31,973 nt of DNA from a virus, in the IMG/VR virus record IMGVR_UViG_3300009314_000061, positions 1 through 31,973 of that record; one strand, given 5' to 3'. The position numbers and the translations under genes were made by a program. The notes under the pieces were generated by a model. The model ran no database searches. It had not been told where the DNA came from and saw only the letters and a list, made by a program, of their open reading frames with translations. This document shows positions 25,072 through 31,047 of this stretch, piece by piece (the first letter of the stretch is position 1; the number at the start of each line of letters is the position of its first letter).

Positions 25072-25546
25072 CGCCGGCCTCCTTCGCCTGCTGGCCCAGC
25101 TTCTCCGCTTCGGCCGCGACGAAGTCCTTGGCGGCTTGGACTGCCTCGATCGCCGTCGCGCCCTCGAACTCGCGGCCGTGGAGGTGCTTGAAGTCGCCGT
25201 CGATGACGAGCAGCCCCGCCGTGGCGTTGCCCTCCTCCTCGCGGACCACGGCGCGGATGATGGACCGGCCGATCATGTCGTTGAGAACGATCTCACACGG
25301 CAGCGAGAGGAGCGCCTGCTCCTTCTGGCGCTGTCCCACGAAGTCAGCGAGGGCCTTGTGCACGTCCTGCGCCTCGATGCCTTGGGTAACGAGGTTGATG
25401 AGGCCGCGCAGGGTGTCGATCTCGAACTGGAGCGTGTCGAGCTGCGCCTGGACCTTGTCGGCCTGGACGCGTCCGATGTCGCCAGCGAGGTTCGACAGCG
25501 CCAGCGGCGCGAGCTGCATCACGTCGGGGGGGAGGTTGACCTGCAT
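25064..25546 (-). CDS. Hypothetical helical protein
   Basis: The 160-residue product has a leucine-rich helical N-terminal half with possible coiled coil (QADKVQAQLDTLQFEIDTL), then a strand region (CEIVLNDMIGRSIIRAVV; TAGLLVIDGDFKHL) and a final helix (IEAVQAAKDFVAAEAEKLG). AGGAG with five-base spacing precedes the ATG. See the adjacent downstream gene for C-terminal similarity. Function not recognised. Confidence 0.7.
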   Translation of the reverse strand: MQVNLPPDVMQLAPLALSNLAGDIGRVQADKVQAQLDTLQFEIDTLRGLINLVTQGIEAQDVHKALADFVGQRQKEQALLSLPCEIVLNDMIGRSIIRAVVREEEGNATAGLLVIDGDFKHLHGREFEGATAIEAVQAAKDFVAAEAEKLGQQAKEAGDA

Positions 25547-25574
25547 CGAATCTCCTAGTCAGGTAGCAGTCGGT

Positions 25575-25943
25575 TCATCCGCTCATCCCGAACCAGCCGG
25601 TCACGAGCCGATGCCGCACGAAGTCGCGGCAGTACCCCTCGGCGTGGACCTGGGGCAGCACCGATTCCGGCGTGTTCTTGAGGCCGACCCACTCGGACTC
25701 GTCATCCTCTTCGGGTGAGACGCCCTTGGACCACATCGCCTGCGTCCGCATGATGACCGTCGGCGGGGCCTTGGAACACAGCCCCAGCGCAGGCGCCGAC
25801 CCGTCGCCGGGGTTCCAGAAGTAGCAGCGGCGGCACCTGCGCTTGCGATGGATGGACCGCAGCACGGCGTCCACCTTGGTGCGCACGGCGCCCGACACCT
25901 GGTCGAGTAGCCAGATCTGCCCCGGCGGCTTCTTGAAGGCCAT
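25575..25943 (-). CDS. Small Cys-containing protein, possible zinc ribbon
   Basis: The 122-residue product starts MAFKKPPGQIWLLD, its ATG overlapping the previous stop by one base (TGATG); frame upstream was excluded. It contains KRRCRRCYFWNPGDG, then LGLCSKAPP and a later GYCRDF, giving four cysteines (CxxC plus two) that could bind zinc. The N-terminal part is basic. A DNA- or RNA-binding accessory protein is possible; the family is not recognised. Confidence 0.65.
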   Translation of the reverse strand: MAFKKPPGQIWLLDQVSGAVRTKVDAVLRSIHRKRRCRRCYFWNPGDGSAPALGLCSKAPPTVIMRTQAMWSKGVSPEEDDESEWVGLKNTPESVLPQVHAEGYCRDFVRHRLVTGWFGMSG

Positions 25944-26233
25944 CAGTAGGCGCCGTTTCCGCCGCACTTGGCGCAGATCCACCACTCCGGCTCGCCGTTG
26001 ACCATCACCGAGACCTGCCCGCGCCCCTCGCAGTACTCGCAGCGCTGGGAGTGCGGGGGCGACTCCTTGGCCTGGGGCAGCTTGGGCGCCTTGGCGCGCT
26101 CGATGCCGTCGGCGACGACGTCCCGCAGCACGGCGGATCGGTTGGTGCCCTGGCGCTCGGCCTCGGCGTCGAGCCAGGCGATCTGCTCGGCGGTCATGCG
26201 GGCGGTGACGTTGGATGTGGCTTCGTCGGTCAT
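25943..26233 (-). CDS. Ribbon-helix-helix protein with DnaJ-type zinc finger
   Basis: The 96-residue product joins two small domains. Residues 8-46 (NVTARMTAEQIAWLDAEA followed by GTNRSAVLRDVVADGI) fit a ribbon-helix-helix DNA-binding domain: one strand and two helices with the SAV...V pattern. Residues 65-94 contain CEYCEGRG and CAKCGGNG, the CxxCxGxG pair of DnaJ-like zinc fingers (one such pair, four cysteines). AAGGAG precedes the start, which overlaps the previous gene as ATGA. Probably a dimeric regulator; DNA target unknown. Confidence 0.75.
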   Translation of the reverse strand: MTDEATSNVTARMTAEQIAWLDAEAERQGTNRSAVLRDVVADGIERAKAPKLPQAKESPPHSQRCEYCEGRGQVSVMVNGEPEWWICAKCGGNGAY

Positions 26234-26454
26234 GTCGGTTCTCCTTGGTTTCGTAGCTGCGTCAGCGCGCTCGCTCTCGCCTCGATGTAGCCGTCCAGGA
26301 CGGCGGCAGCGCTACCAGGCGAGAGGCGCGGCTGCATCGACTCCGCGATCAGCTGCCGCACCACCTCGGCGACGGTCGAGCCTTTCTCGGCCGCCTGACG
26401 CTCCAGGTGCACGCGCTGGCAGTCGGTGATGTGGACGTGGAGGCGCGCGGTCAT
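26230..26454 (-). CDS. Small ribbon-helix-helix-like protein
   Basis: The 74-residue product begins MTARLHVHITDCQRVHLERQ, a strand and helix, followed by STVAEVVRQLIAESM, the second helix of a ribbon-helix-helix fold. This places two such genes side by side. The ATG at 26454 overlaps the preceding stop as ATGA and has GGAG ten bases upstream. Longer frame upstream is shadow. Target and role unknown; it may be an antitoxin-like or regulatory protein. Confidence 0.68.
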   Translation of the reverse strand: MTARLHVHITDCQRVHLERQAAEKGSTVAEVVRQLIAESMQPRLSPGSAAAVLDGYIEARASALTQLRNQGEPT

Positions 26455-26654
26455 CGCGGCGGCTCCGCGTAGCGATGGCTGCAGTCCTTCCACAGCGGAT
26501 GGTCGTCGAGCAGCGCCGGCGGCAGCAGGTTCCCGCCGTGGGTCCACATCCGACCGGCTGCGTCGCGCTGGATGAGCAGCAGCTCCTCACGGGTCGGTAC
26601 CTTCAGCCACCACCACCCGGCTTCGGTGGGGGGGCCTGGAGTCCACTCGTTCAC
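26451..26654 (-). CDS. Small protein with PPTExGWWW motif
   Basis: The 67-residue product starts with GTG (GTGA overlap; GGAGG seven bases upstream). It contains EWTPGPPTEAGWWWLKVP, a motif seen in small phage proteins of the DUF551-like type, and later LWKDCSHRYAEPP. A similar motif PPTEPGYYLR occurs in the protein encoded at 28380-28610. Function unknown. Confidence 0.62.
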   Translation of the reverse strand: MNEWTPGPPTEAGWWWLKVPTREELLLIQRDAAGRMWTHGGNLLPPALLDDHPLWKDCSHRYAEPPR

Positions 26655-27148
26655 GGTCGCGCCTCCAGGCTGCTGTGCGGGACGCCGTCGCGTCGGGCGC
26701 GGTAGGTCGCCCAGTACGCCTGCATCCGCCGCGCCTGCCTCTCGTGCTCTTCTGGACGCTGCCACCGCTGACGTTGCCGTTCCGACGCCTCGGCACAGCA
26801 CACCGGGCACGCGGGGCGGCTCCGCGGCTTGCCCGATGGCTTTGTCCACGCGAGCGGGACGCCGTGGCGCGAGCACGTCTGGACGGGGCGGCGCGTGCGG
26901 TAGGCGGTCCCGTTCGCCTGGATGTACTGGAACCATGCGCCTCGAGAATCCCGGCAACCCCGGCACGTGAACCCGTCCCAGCGAGCCTGCGCGGCGGCTA
27001 GGACACAGCCGAGGTAGTGGGGGCAGCCGTCGAGGCGGAAGCGGCGCTCGCGCGCCTCCAGCCACTCCCGAGGACCGCGGATGTTGCGGCCGTTCGTCAG
27101 CGTCCGGAGTACGATCGAGCCGTCGTGTTTGATGACCTTGCGGTGCAT
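26651..27148 (-). CDS. Cysteine/histidine-rich putative zinc-binding protein
   Basis: The 165-residue product holds several metal-binding-like patterns: DGCPHYLGC (CxxxxxC), FTCRGCRDSRG (CxxC), TCSRHG and ACPVCCAE (CxxC). It is very rich in Arg, and helical at the C-terminus (ERQRQRWQRPEEHERQARRM). The ATG at 27148 is used, although a GTG at 27169 is also in frame; neither has a strong ribosome site. A zinc-finger nucleic-acid-binding role is likely. It is divergent from the sigma-like gene. Confidence 0.65.
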   Translation of the reverse strand: MHRKVIKHDGSIVLRTLTNGRNIRGPREWLEARERRFRLDGCPHYLGCVLAAAQARWDGFTCRGCRDSRGAWFQYIQANGTAYRTRRPVQTCSRHGVPLAWTKPSGKPRSRPACPVCCAEASERQRQRWQRPEEHERQARRMQAYWATYRARRDGVPHSSLEARP

Positions 27149-27157
27149 GGTTGCACC
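27142..27157. promoter_or_regulatory. Inverted repeat in the sigma gene divergent gap
   Basis: GGTGCA and TGCACC, separated by TGGT, form a short inverted repeat that overlaps the start of the minus-strand zinc-binding gene and lies 40 bases before the plus-strand sigma gene. The right arm overlaps TTGCAC, which is followed 17 bases later by TACGAT, a possible sigma-70 promoter (three and four of six matches). The first would allow regulator binding; weak evidence. Confidence 0.35.
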
Positions 27158-27197
27158 AATTTTGCACACGTCCTACGATCGCGTCAAGGAGGCTGAA

Positions 27198-27728
27198 GTG
27201 ACGCCAGAGGAAGCGGTAGCTGAGTACGAATCCTACGTCTGGAAAGAGGCGCACAGGCTAGGGGGGCGCCTGTTGTGGTTCGTGCCGATGGACGTGGAGG
27301 ATCTCGCCGGCCACGGCTTCATCGGGCTGATGAAGGCGGTACAGACCGTGGACGAGACGCGAGACGCGCCGGAGCGGGCCTACTACATCCGGCGCAAGGT
27401 GTGGGGCGAGATGATGTCGGCGATCCGCCGGTTCAACCCGGGGCGCCTGAAGTGCGCGCACGTCCAGCAGGTAGACGACGAGGAGGGCTTGATCCTGGAG
27501 CACACCGCCGACGTGGATCGGCAGTCGGAGATCGAGGCGGTGATCGACGTTCGGCGCATGGGCGAACGGATGGGATCGCAGCTCACGCCGGTGCAGGAGT
27601 ACGCCGTGCGGCGCGCGCTCAACGGGGATCGGCCGTTCGAGTTCGCCGCCGAGCTCGGCTATACCGGCATCCACACGTCGCGGGTGCTCAGGGAAGCCAA
27701 GGACGTCCTCAGCGCTCGGAACGTGTGA
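27198..27728 (+). CDS. Sigma-70-family factor (FliA-like regions 2 and 4)
   Basis: The 176-residue product starts at a GTG with AAGGAGG five bases upstream. Residues 10-79 match sigma region 2, which contacts core RNA polymerase and melts the -10 element: DVEDLAGHGFIGLMKAVQTVD, then YYIRRKVWGEMMSAIRRF. Residues 128-173 look like region 4, which reads the -35: LTPVQEYAVRRAL and FEFAAELGYTGIHTSRVLREAKDVL. No region 1 or clear region 3 is present. It is on the opposite strand to almost all genes. It could switch transcription to phage genes, most likely the late block (inference). Confidence 0.8.
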   Translation: MTPEEAVAEYESYVWKEAHRLGGRLLWFVPMDVEDLAGHGFIGLMKAVQTVDETRDAPERAYYIRRKVWGEMMSAIRRFNPGRLKCAHVQQVDDEEGLILEHTADVDRQSEIEAVIDVRRMGERMGSQLTPVQEYAVRRALNGDRPFEFAAELGYTGIHTSRVLREAKDVLSARNV

Positions 27729-27990
27729 ACGCCATCAGCCGCGCTGTCAACGCCAACCGGAGCATCTGGAGCGCCGTGTAGCGCAGTTGGAACTCCCCCG
27801 CGTCGATGATGCGCCCCTCCTCAATCGCGAGATTCGCCGCCCACGCCGCGTCGCGCTCCCACACCACGCAGATAAGGAGGCGTTGCAGAGCCAGCGTCGG
27901 GCCGTCGAGGGCGTCCGCGCCGATGATCGCTGCGTCGATGTCTTCGACGCTGGCAGCCGTGGCGAACGGCGTGCGAGGGAGGGTCGTCAT
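27709..27990 (-). CDS. Small hypothetical protein convergent with sigma gene
   Basis: The 93-residue product starts MTTLPRTPFATAASVEDID, with an ATGA overlap to the upstream gene. It is Ala/Leu-rich and helical (LALQRLLICVVWERDAAW; LQMLRLALTARLMAF). It overlaps the sigma gene by 20 bases at the 3' ends, so the two transcripts are convergent and no terminator is present between them. Family unknown. Confidence 0.62.
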   Translation of the reverse strand: MTTLPRTPFATAASVEDIDAAIIGADALDGPTLALQRLLICVVWERDAAWAANLAIEEGRIIDAGEFQLRYTALQMLRLALTARLMAFTRSER

Positions 27991-28244
27991 TCGCTCGGCT
28001 TGACCGCACCACCGCTGATCGCCTCCCTGCGCTCCTGCAGCCGCATCGACCACCCCTCGGTGATGTCCTCCACTGCCCAGATGTCGAGCAGGTCGCCGAC
28101 GAGCCGATCGGGGCTGAAGAGGGGATCGACACGCCCACCGGACGCCACGATGAGAAGGGCGATGGCGCCGAGGACGTGCGGGTCCTCGAGATCGGCGGTC
28201 GGGAGCGTCCACCTTGGATGCCGGATCAGTCTCTCATCCTCCAT
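27987..28244 (-). CDS. Small hypothetical protein
   Basis: The 85-residue product reads MEDERLIRHPRWTLPTADLE, then a hydrophobic helix (HVLGAIALLIVASGG) and a charged C-terminal region (EDITEGWSMRLQERREAI). The hydrophobic segment is short for a membrane helix. GAAGG lies upstream of the ATG, weak. It is the first gene after the largest intergenic gap (28245-28379). Function unknown. Confidence 0.6.
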   Translation of the reverse strand: MEDERLIRHPRWTLPTADLEDPHVLGAIALLIVASGGRVDPLFSPDRLVGDLLDIWAVEDITEGWSMRLQERREAISGGAVKPSE

Positions 28245-28379
28245 TCGAGAACCTTCCTTCCTCCTTCTCCACCTAGATCATTCCCTAGCTAGGATCTCAT
28301 TCCGCGCGTTCCAAACAAGCAACACCTATTCGCCGTGATGACAACCCCGTCAGATTCGCGAACGGTACAGCTTTCGGTT
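28245..28379. other. Largest intergenic gap, short palindrome, no gene
   Basis: No convincing gene fits in these 135 bases. The perfect 10-bp palindrome CCTAGCTAGG lies at 28284-28293, with CATTCC on both sides (directly repeated) and AGATC/GATCT arms flanking it. This may be an operator or start region for minus-strand transcription of 28244-27709. Hexamers such as TTGGAA and TTGCTT with 17-base spacing find only poor -10 matches, so no promoter is called. Confidence 0.4.
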
Positions 28380-28610
28380 CTAGCCGTCCTCGTCGTCTCT
28401 CTGCATCCACTCCGCCACGTCGGCCAGGTCGAACGGGCCGAGCCACTCGCCCCGGATCGCCGTCGGGCTCTGCGTGTGGGACGACCCGATCGACAGCACC
28501 TCCAACTCCCCGCCGATGAACGTCGCCTGCCAGATGTGCCACGGCGTGCGGTTGTTGCTTCGTCGCAGGTAGTATCCGGGCTCAGTCGGCGGATTCGTCG
28601 TGATCTCCAT
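28380..28610 (-). CDS. Small DUF551-like protein with PPTEPGYY motif
   Basis: The 76-residue product begins MEITTNPPTEPGYYLRRSNN. The start is taken at the ATG at 28610 because GGAGGAATCG lies directly upstream; this site lies inside the 3' end of the preceding small gene. It continues TPWHIWQATFIGGELEVLSI and ends acidic (MQRDDEDG). The PPTExG(Y/W) motif recurs in the 67-residue protein at 26451-26654. Probably a small phage protein of unknown role. Confidence 0.62.
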   Translation of the reverse strand: MEITTNPPTEPGYYLRRSNNRTPWHIWQATFIGGELEVLSIGSSHTQSPTAIRGEWLGPFDLADVAEWMQRDDEDG

Positions 28611-28800
28611 CGATTCCTCCATCTGGCTCCCCGCCCTGCCTCTCGGTCCGCGGCCCATCCGCGGCGACGCTGCGGACAGCGGGGGAAAGACCAACAGAAC
28701 CCCCGTCGTCAACTTCCACGCCCAGGGCGGGTCGCCGTCTCCTCCTGTAGATCACCGTCGGCTCGGACATCTCGCCGCGGCGGTTCTTGGTCATGTGCAT
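28582..28800 (-). CDS. Possible small basic-acidic protein
   Basis: The 72-residue frame begins MHMTKNRRGEMSEPTVIYRRRRRP and becomes acidic at the end (GGIDGDHDESAD). It fills the space between neighbouring genes, overlaps the next by 29 bases and carries that gene's ribosome site. Its own ribosome site is weak (GAGCGAG adjacent to ATG). Composition is less convincing than other genes, so it may not be real. Confidence 0.42.
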   Translation of the reverse strand: MHMTKNRRGEMSEPTVIYRRRRRPALGVEVDDGGSVGLSPAVRSVAADGPRTERQGGEPDGGIDGDHDESAD

Positions 28801-28807
28801 CTCGCTC

Positions 28808-29080
28808 TCACTCGTCGGCCCTGCTGACCCACGACCCGCGCTCCTCGTGCGCTCCCGTTCGTACCGGTGGCAGGCGCCAGTTCAGCCGGCTGATCAGCTG
28901 CGCCAGGTCGTCGTCCATGTCCCGCAAGATCGGGATCGCCTCGACCACCGCGGACTCCTCGAAGGTCTCGCCGTCGTCGATGCGCTTGAGCAGGTCCGTC
29001 GCGAGGGTTTCGGCGGTTCCGTAGCGCCCGAGGATGACGCTCTCGCGCAGGAGCCCCAGCAGGTCGATCAGGTAGCTCAT
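28808..29080 (-). CDS. Small hypothetical helical protein
   Basis: The 90-residue product begins MSYLIDLLGLLRESVILGRY and is strongly helical (AETLATDLLKRIDDGETFEE; DMDDDLAQLISRLNW), ending with polar residues. The ATG at 29080 overlaps the stop of a 14-codon frame (ATGA); a GTG at 29092 is an alternative start. It may be a small dimeric protein. Function unknown. Confidence 0.62.
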   Translation of the reverse strand: MSYLIDLLGLLRESVILGRYGTAETLATDLLKRIDDGETFEESAVVEAIPILRDMDDDLAQLISRLNWRLPPVRTGAHEERGSWVSRADE

Positions 29081-29121
29081 GGTGCCGTCCACTCCATCGC
29101 CAGTTGGTCGGTGGCGGTCAC
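29077..29121 (-). CDS. Tiny frame exactly bridging two genes
   Basis: A 14-codon frame (MTATDQLAMEWTAP, GTG start) overlaps the upstream nuclease stop as GTGA and the downstream start as ATGA. This exact spacing could couple translation of the two larger genes. It contains LAMEWT, encoded by a 17-bp sequence (29087-29103) identical to 31061-31077 at the end of the RuvC-like gene. It may be a real microprotein or the remnant of a duplicated gene end. Confidence 0.35.
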   Translation of the reverse strand: MTATDQLAMEWTAP

Positions 29122-29588
29122 AGGCTCAGCACCTTGTCTGCTAGGGCTTCGAACTCACGCATCGGAACCAGTCGGCCGAGCGTCCTGTATCCGCGGTTCT
29201 GCGCCCCCGCTTTTTTGTACTTCTTCCATTCGTCTAGCCTGGTCAGCAGCTTACGAGGCTGGACGACGTACACCAGATCTAGCCCCTTGACCCAGTACAG
29301 CAGGAAGTCGGCCTCGCACGTGTAGGCCCAGCCCTTGCGCCCTGTCGTGTCGTTGGAGACGGTCTCGACGAAGATGTTGTCGGTTCGCTGGGCTACATCA
29401 TCGGCCTTGATCTCGATGGTGAATCGACGGCCGGTCGCCGAATCGAACACGTGGTAGTCGATGCCCCGGAACTGCTCGGACTTGGTGGACGGCCTCAACT
29501 CGTACCCGAACTCGTCGATCAGGTACTTCGCCACGCGATCCTCGCCATCGTGGCCTCGCTTCAGGGAATCGTCGAAGTCGTGGACCAT
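29118..29588 (-). CDS. PD-(D/E)XK nuclease-like protein
   Basis: The 156-residue product has the nuclease core: acidic helix (GHDGEDRVAKYLIDEFGYE, Glu16), GIDYHVFDS with Asp44, and FTIEIKADD with Glu59 and Lys61, the D...ExK motif. TDNIFVETVSND after the core matches a family seen in phages and restriction-type endonucleases. GAGGAG precedes the ATG, which overlaps the methyltransferase stop by one base (TGATG), so expression is coupled. It might cut DNA during recombination or act with the methyltransferase; the sequence does not decide. Confidence 0.78.
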   Translation of the reverse strand: MVHDFDDSLKRGHDGEDRVAKYLIDEFGYELRPSTKSEQFRGIDYHVFDSATGRRFTIEIKADDVAQRTDNIFVETVSNDTTGRKGWAYTCEADFLLYWVKGLDLVYVVQPRKLLTRLDEWKKYKKAGAQNRGYRTLGRLVPMREFEALADKVLSL

Positions 29589-30913
29589 CACGCGCTCCTC
29601 AGCTTTGCCACGGCGGTCGCGTGCCGCTGGGCGTCGATCTCCGCGCCGAGGTATCGTCGGCCTGTCTTGGCACACGCTCGGGCCGCTGGAGCCATCCCTG
29701 CGTATAGATCGAGTACCAGCCCAGACGGCGGGCAGAAGGTCTCCAGCAGCGTCTCCAGCCACGCTTGCGGCTTCTCGCTGTGCTCGCCCCTCGGCCCGAC
29801 GTGGAGGTTGCTGGTGTCCTCGCGGAACGGTCGCGGGTTCCCCTTGACGTACAGCATCAGGATCTCGGCGTCGCCTCTCCAATGGAACCCCACGCCGAGG
29901 CGGCCCGTCTTGCCCCACACGCCGGCCGACTTGTAGGCCCACCGGATATCCCGCGCCGCCTCAAACCATTCGGCCAGGATTGGCAGCGTGCACCACAGCA
30001 GCAGGTAGCAGTTGTCGGCGGCGGCGGCGTAGGCGTCGTTGATGGTCGAGGCGATGTCGGCGATCGAAAGGTCTCCGTAGTGGGCACCGACCGCGCCGTG
30101 TTCCTTGATCTGGTTGCCGTAGTTCCAGGGTGGATCCGCGTGAATCAACACAGCGGCCGCCGTGTCGGCGAGGATGGCCGCGCAGTCGCAGTGTCGGATC
30201 TCGATACCCTCGATGTCGGGCGCAGCCTCGGCGGCTTTCTTGGCGGCATCCTGCTGCCGCTGATGTCTGGCCTTGGCGGCGGCTTCCCGCCGTTGCTCCC
30301 GGATACGCTTGGCCTCGGCGAGGATCTCTTTCTCGCCCTTGGCCACGACCTGCTGCTGCTCTGTGGTTGGCAATGTCGCCACTGCGGCGGCGTTCGCCAC
30401 CGACGCATTGCCCTTGTCCACAGCTTGTGCCAACTCCGTCGACCCGCTGGTGAGTACCTTCTTGGCGTCCTGCACGTTCCGGGGCGAGGCGCCGAACGCG
30501 GCTGCTGCGTCGTCGCGGGCTCGTCGCTCCTCTGAAGGCCCGGGCAAATTTGCCACAGCCTTGCCGCCTTTGCTGCTGCCGGCTCGGTGTCGCTCCCTCG
30601 CCGCCGCCTCGAACATCTCCAGGCTCCGCGCTGCCGCCATCGCCTTCGCACTCGGGGTCAGGTGCCGCCGCTTCAGGTTGGCCGAGATGACGAACAGGAT
30701 CGCCTCGCTGTCGTCGGCGAAGTGACGGCCCTCGATCTTCGGCGTGACCTCGGCTTCCCTGCACGCGTTGTATCGATTCCGGCCGTCGAGGATCTTGCCC
30801 TGCCACGTAATGATCGGGTGCCGCTGGCCATGCTGTCGGATGTCCTCGGCCAGCTCGGTGAACTCGTCGCCGTCCAGCAAAGGAAAGATGTCCGCAATTG
30901 GATGCGTCTGCAT
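29588..30913 (-). CDS. ParB-like / MT-A70 adenine methyltransferase fusion
   Basis: The 441-residue product begins with a ParB/Srx-like nuclease-fold domain (about 1-95) with ITWQGKILDGRNRYNAC at 36-51. A Lys/Arg/Ala/Glu-rich helical linker follows (about 95-232). The C-terminal methyltransferase carries DPPW at 260-263, catalytic for adenine N6 methylation, FHWRGDAEILMLYVKGNP and the AdoMet motif DLYAGMAPAARA at 402-413. The ATG at 30913 has GGAG in front; the longer in-frame start lacks support. The probable role is modification of phage DNA, for example protection from restriction (family knowledge). Confidence 0.88.
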   Translation of the reverse strand: MQTHPIADIFPLLDGDEFTELAEDIRQHGQRHPIITWQGKILDGRNRYNACREAEVTPKIEGRHFADDSEAILFVISANLKRRHLTPSAKAMAAARSLEMFEAAARERHRAGSSKGGKAVANLPGPSEERRARDDAAAAFGASPRNVQDAKKVLTSGSTELAQAVDKGNASVANAAAVATLPTTEQQQVVAKGEKEILAEAKRIREQRREAAAKARHQRQQDAAKKAAEAAPDIEGIEIRHCDCAAILADTAAAVLIHADPPWNYGNQIKEHGAVGAHYGDLSIADIASTINDAYAAAADNCYLLLWCTLPILAEWFEAARDIRWAYKSAGVWGKTGRLGVGFHWRGDAEILMLYVKGNPRPFREDTSNLHVGPRGEHSEKPQAWLETLLETFCPPSGLVLDLYAGMAPAARACAKTGRRYLGAEIDAQRHATAVAKLRSA

Positions 30914-30915
30914 CG

Positions 30916-31023
30916 TCACTCCGAAAACCGCACCCACTGGCCAGGGCTGTGCTCACCCGAAGGCACCCCGGCCAGGGGTGGGTTATTTGCTGTCGTCGTT
31001 GGAATAGGTGAGCACGACGTCAT
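30916..31023 (-). CDS. Possible small leader protein before the methyltransferase
   Basis: A 35-codon frame (MTSCSPIPTTTANNPPLAGV...) fills the gap between the RuvC-like gene and the methyltransferase. It ends with its stop three bases before the methyltransferase start, and a GGAAGG-like site lies 10-15 bases before its ATG. A second short frame (30983-31051) starts with TTG overlapping the RuvC-like stop. Such frames arise easily by chance in GC-rich DNA, so this is tentative. Confidence 0.35.
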   Translation of the reverse strand: MTSCSPIPTTTANNPPLAGVPSGEHSPGQWVRFSE

Positions 31024-31047
31024 TGTCCGACGTCCCTTCCGTTGCTG

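Noticed and set aside
27081-27197. N-terminal extension of the sigma-like gene
   Set aside because: AAGGAGG with five-base spacing at the GTG 27198 is a strong start, and the upstream part overlaps the divergent gene.
30964-30980. Hairpin CACCCC-GGCCA-GGGGTG as terminator
   Set aside because: Stem is only six pairs, no T-run on the minus strand; insufficient to call.
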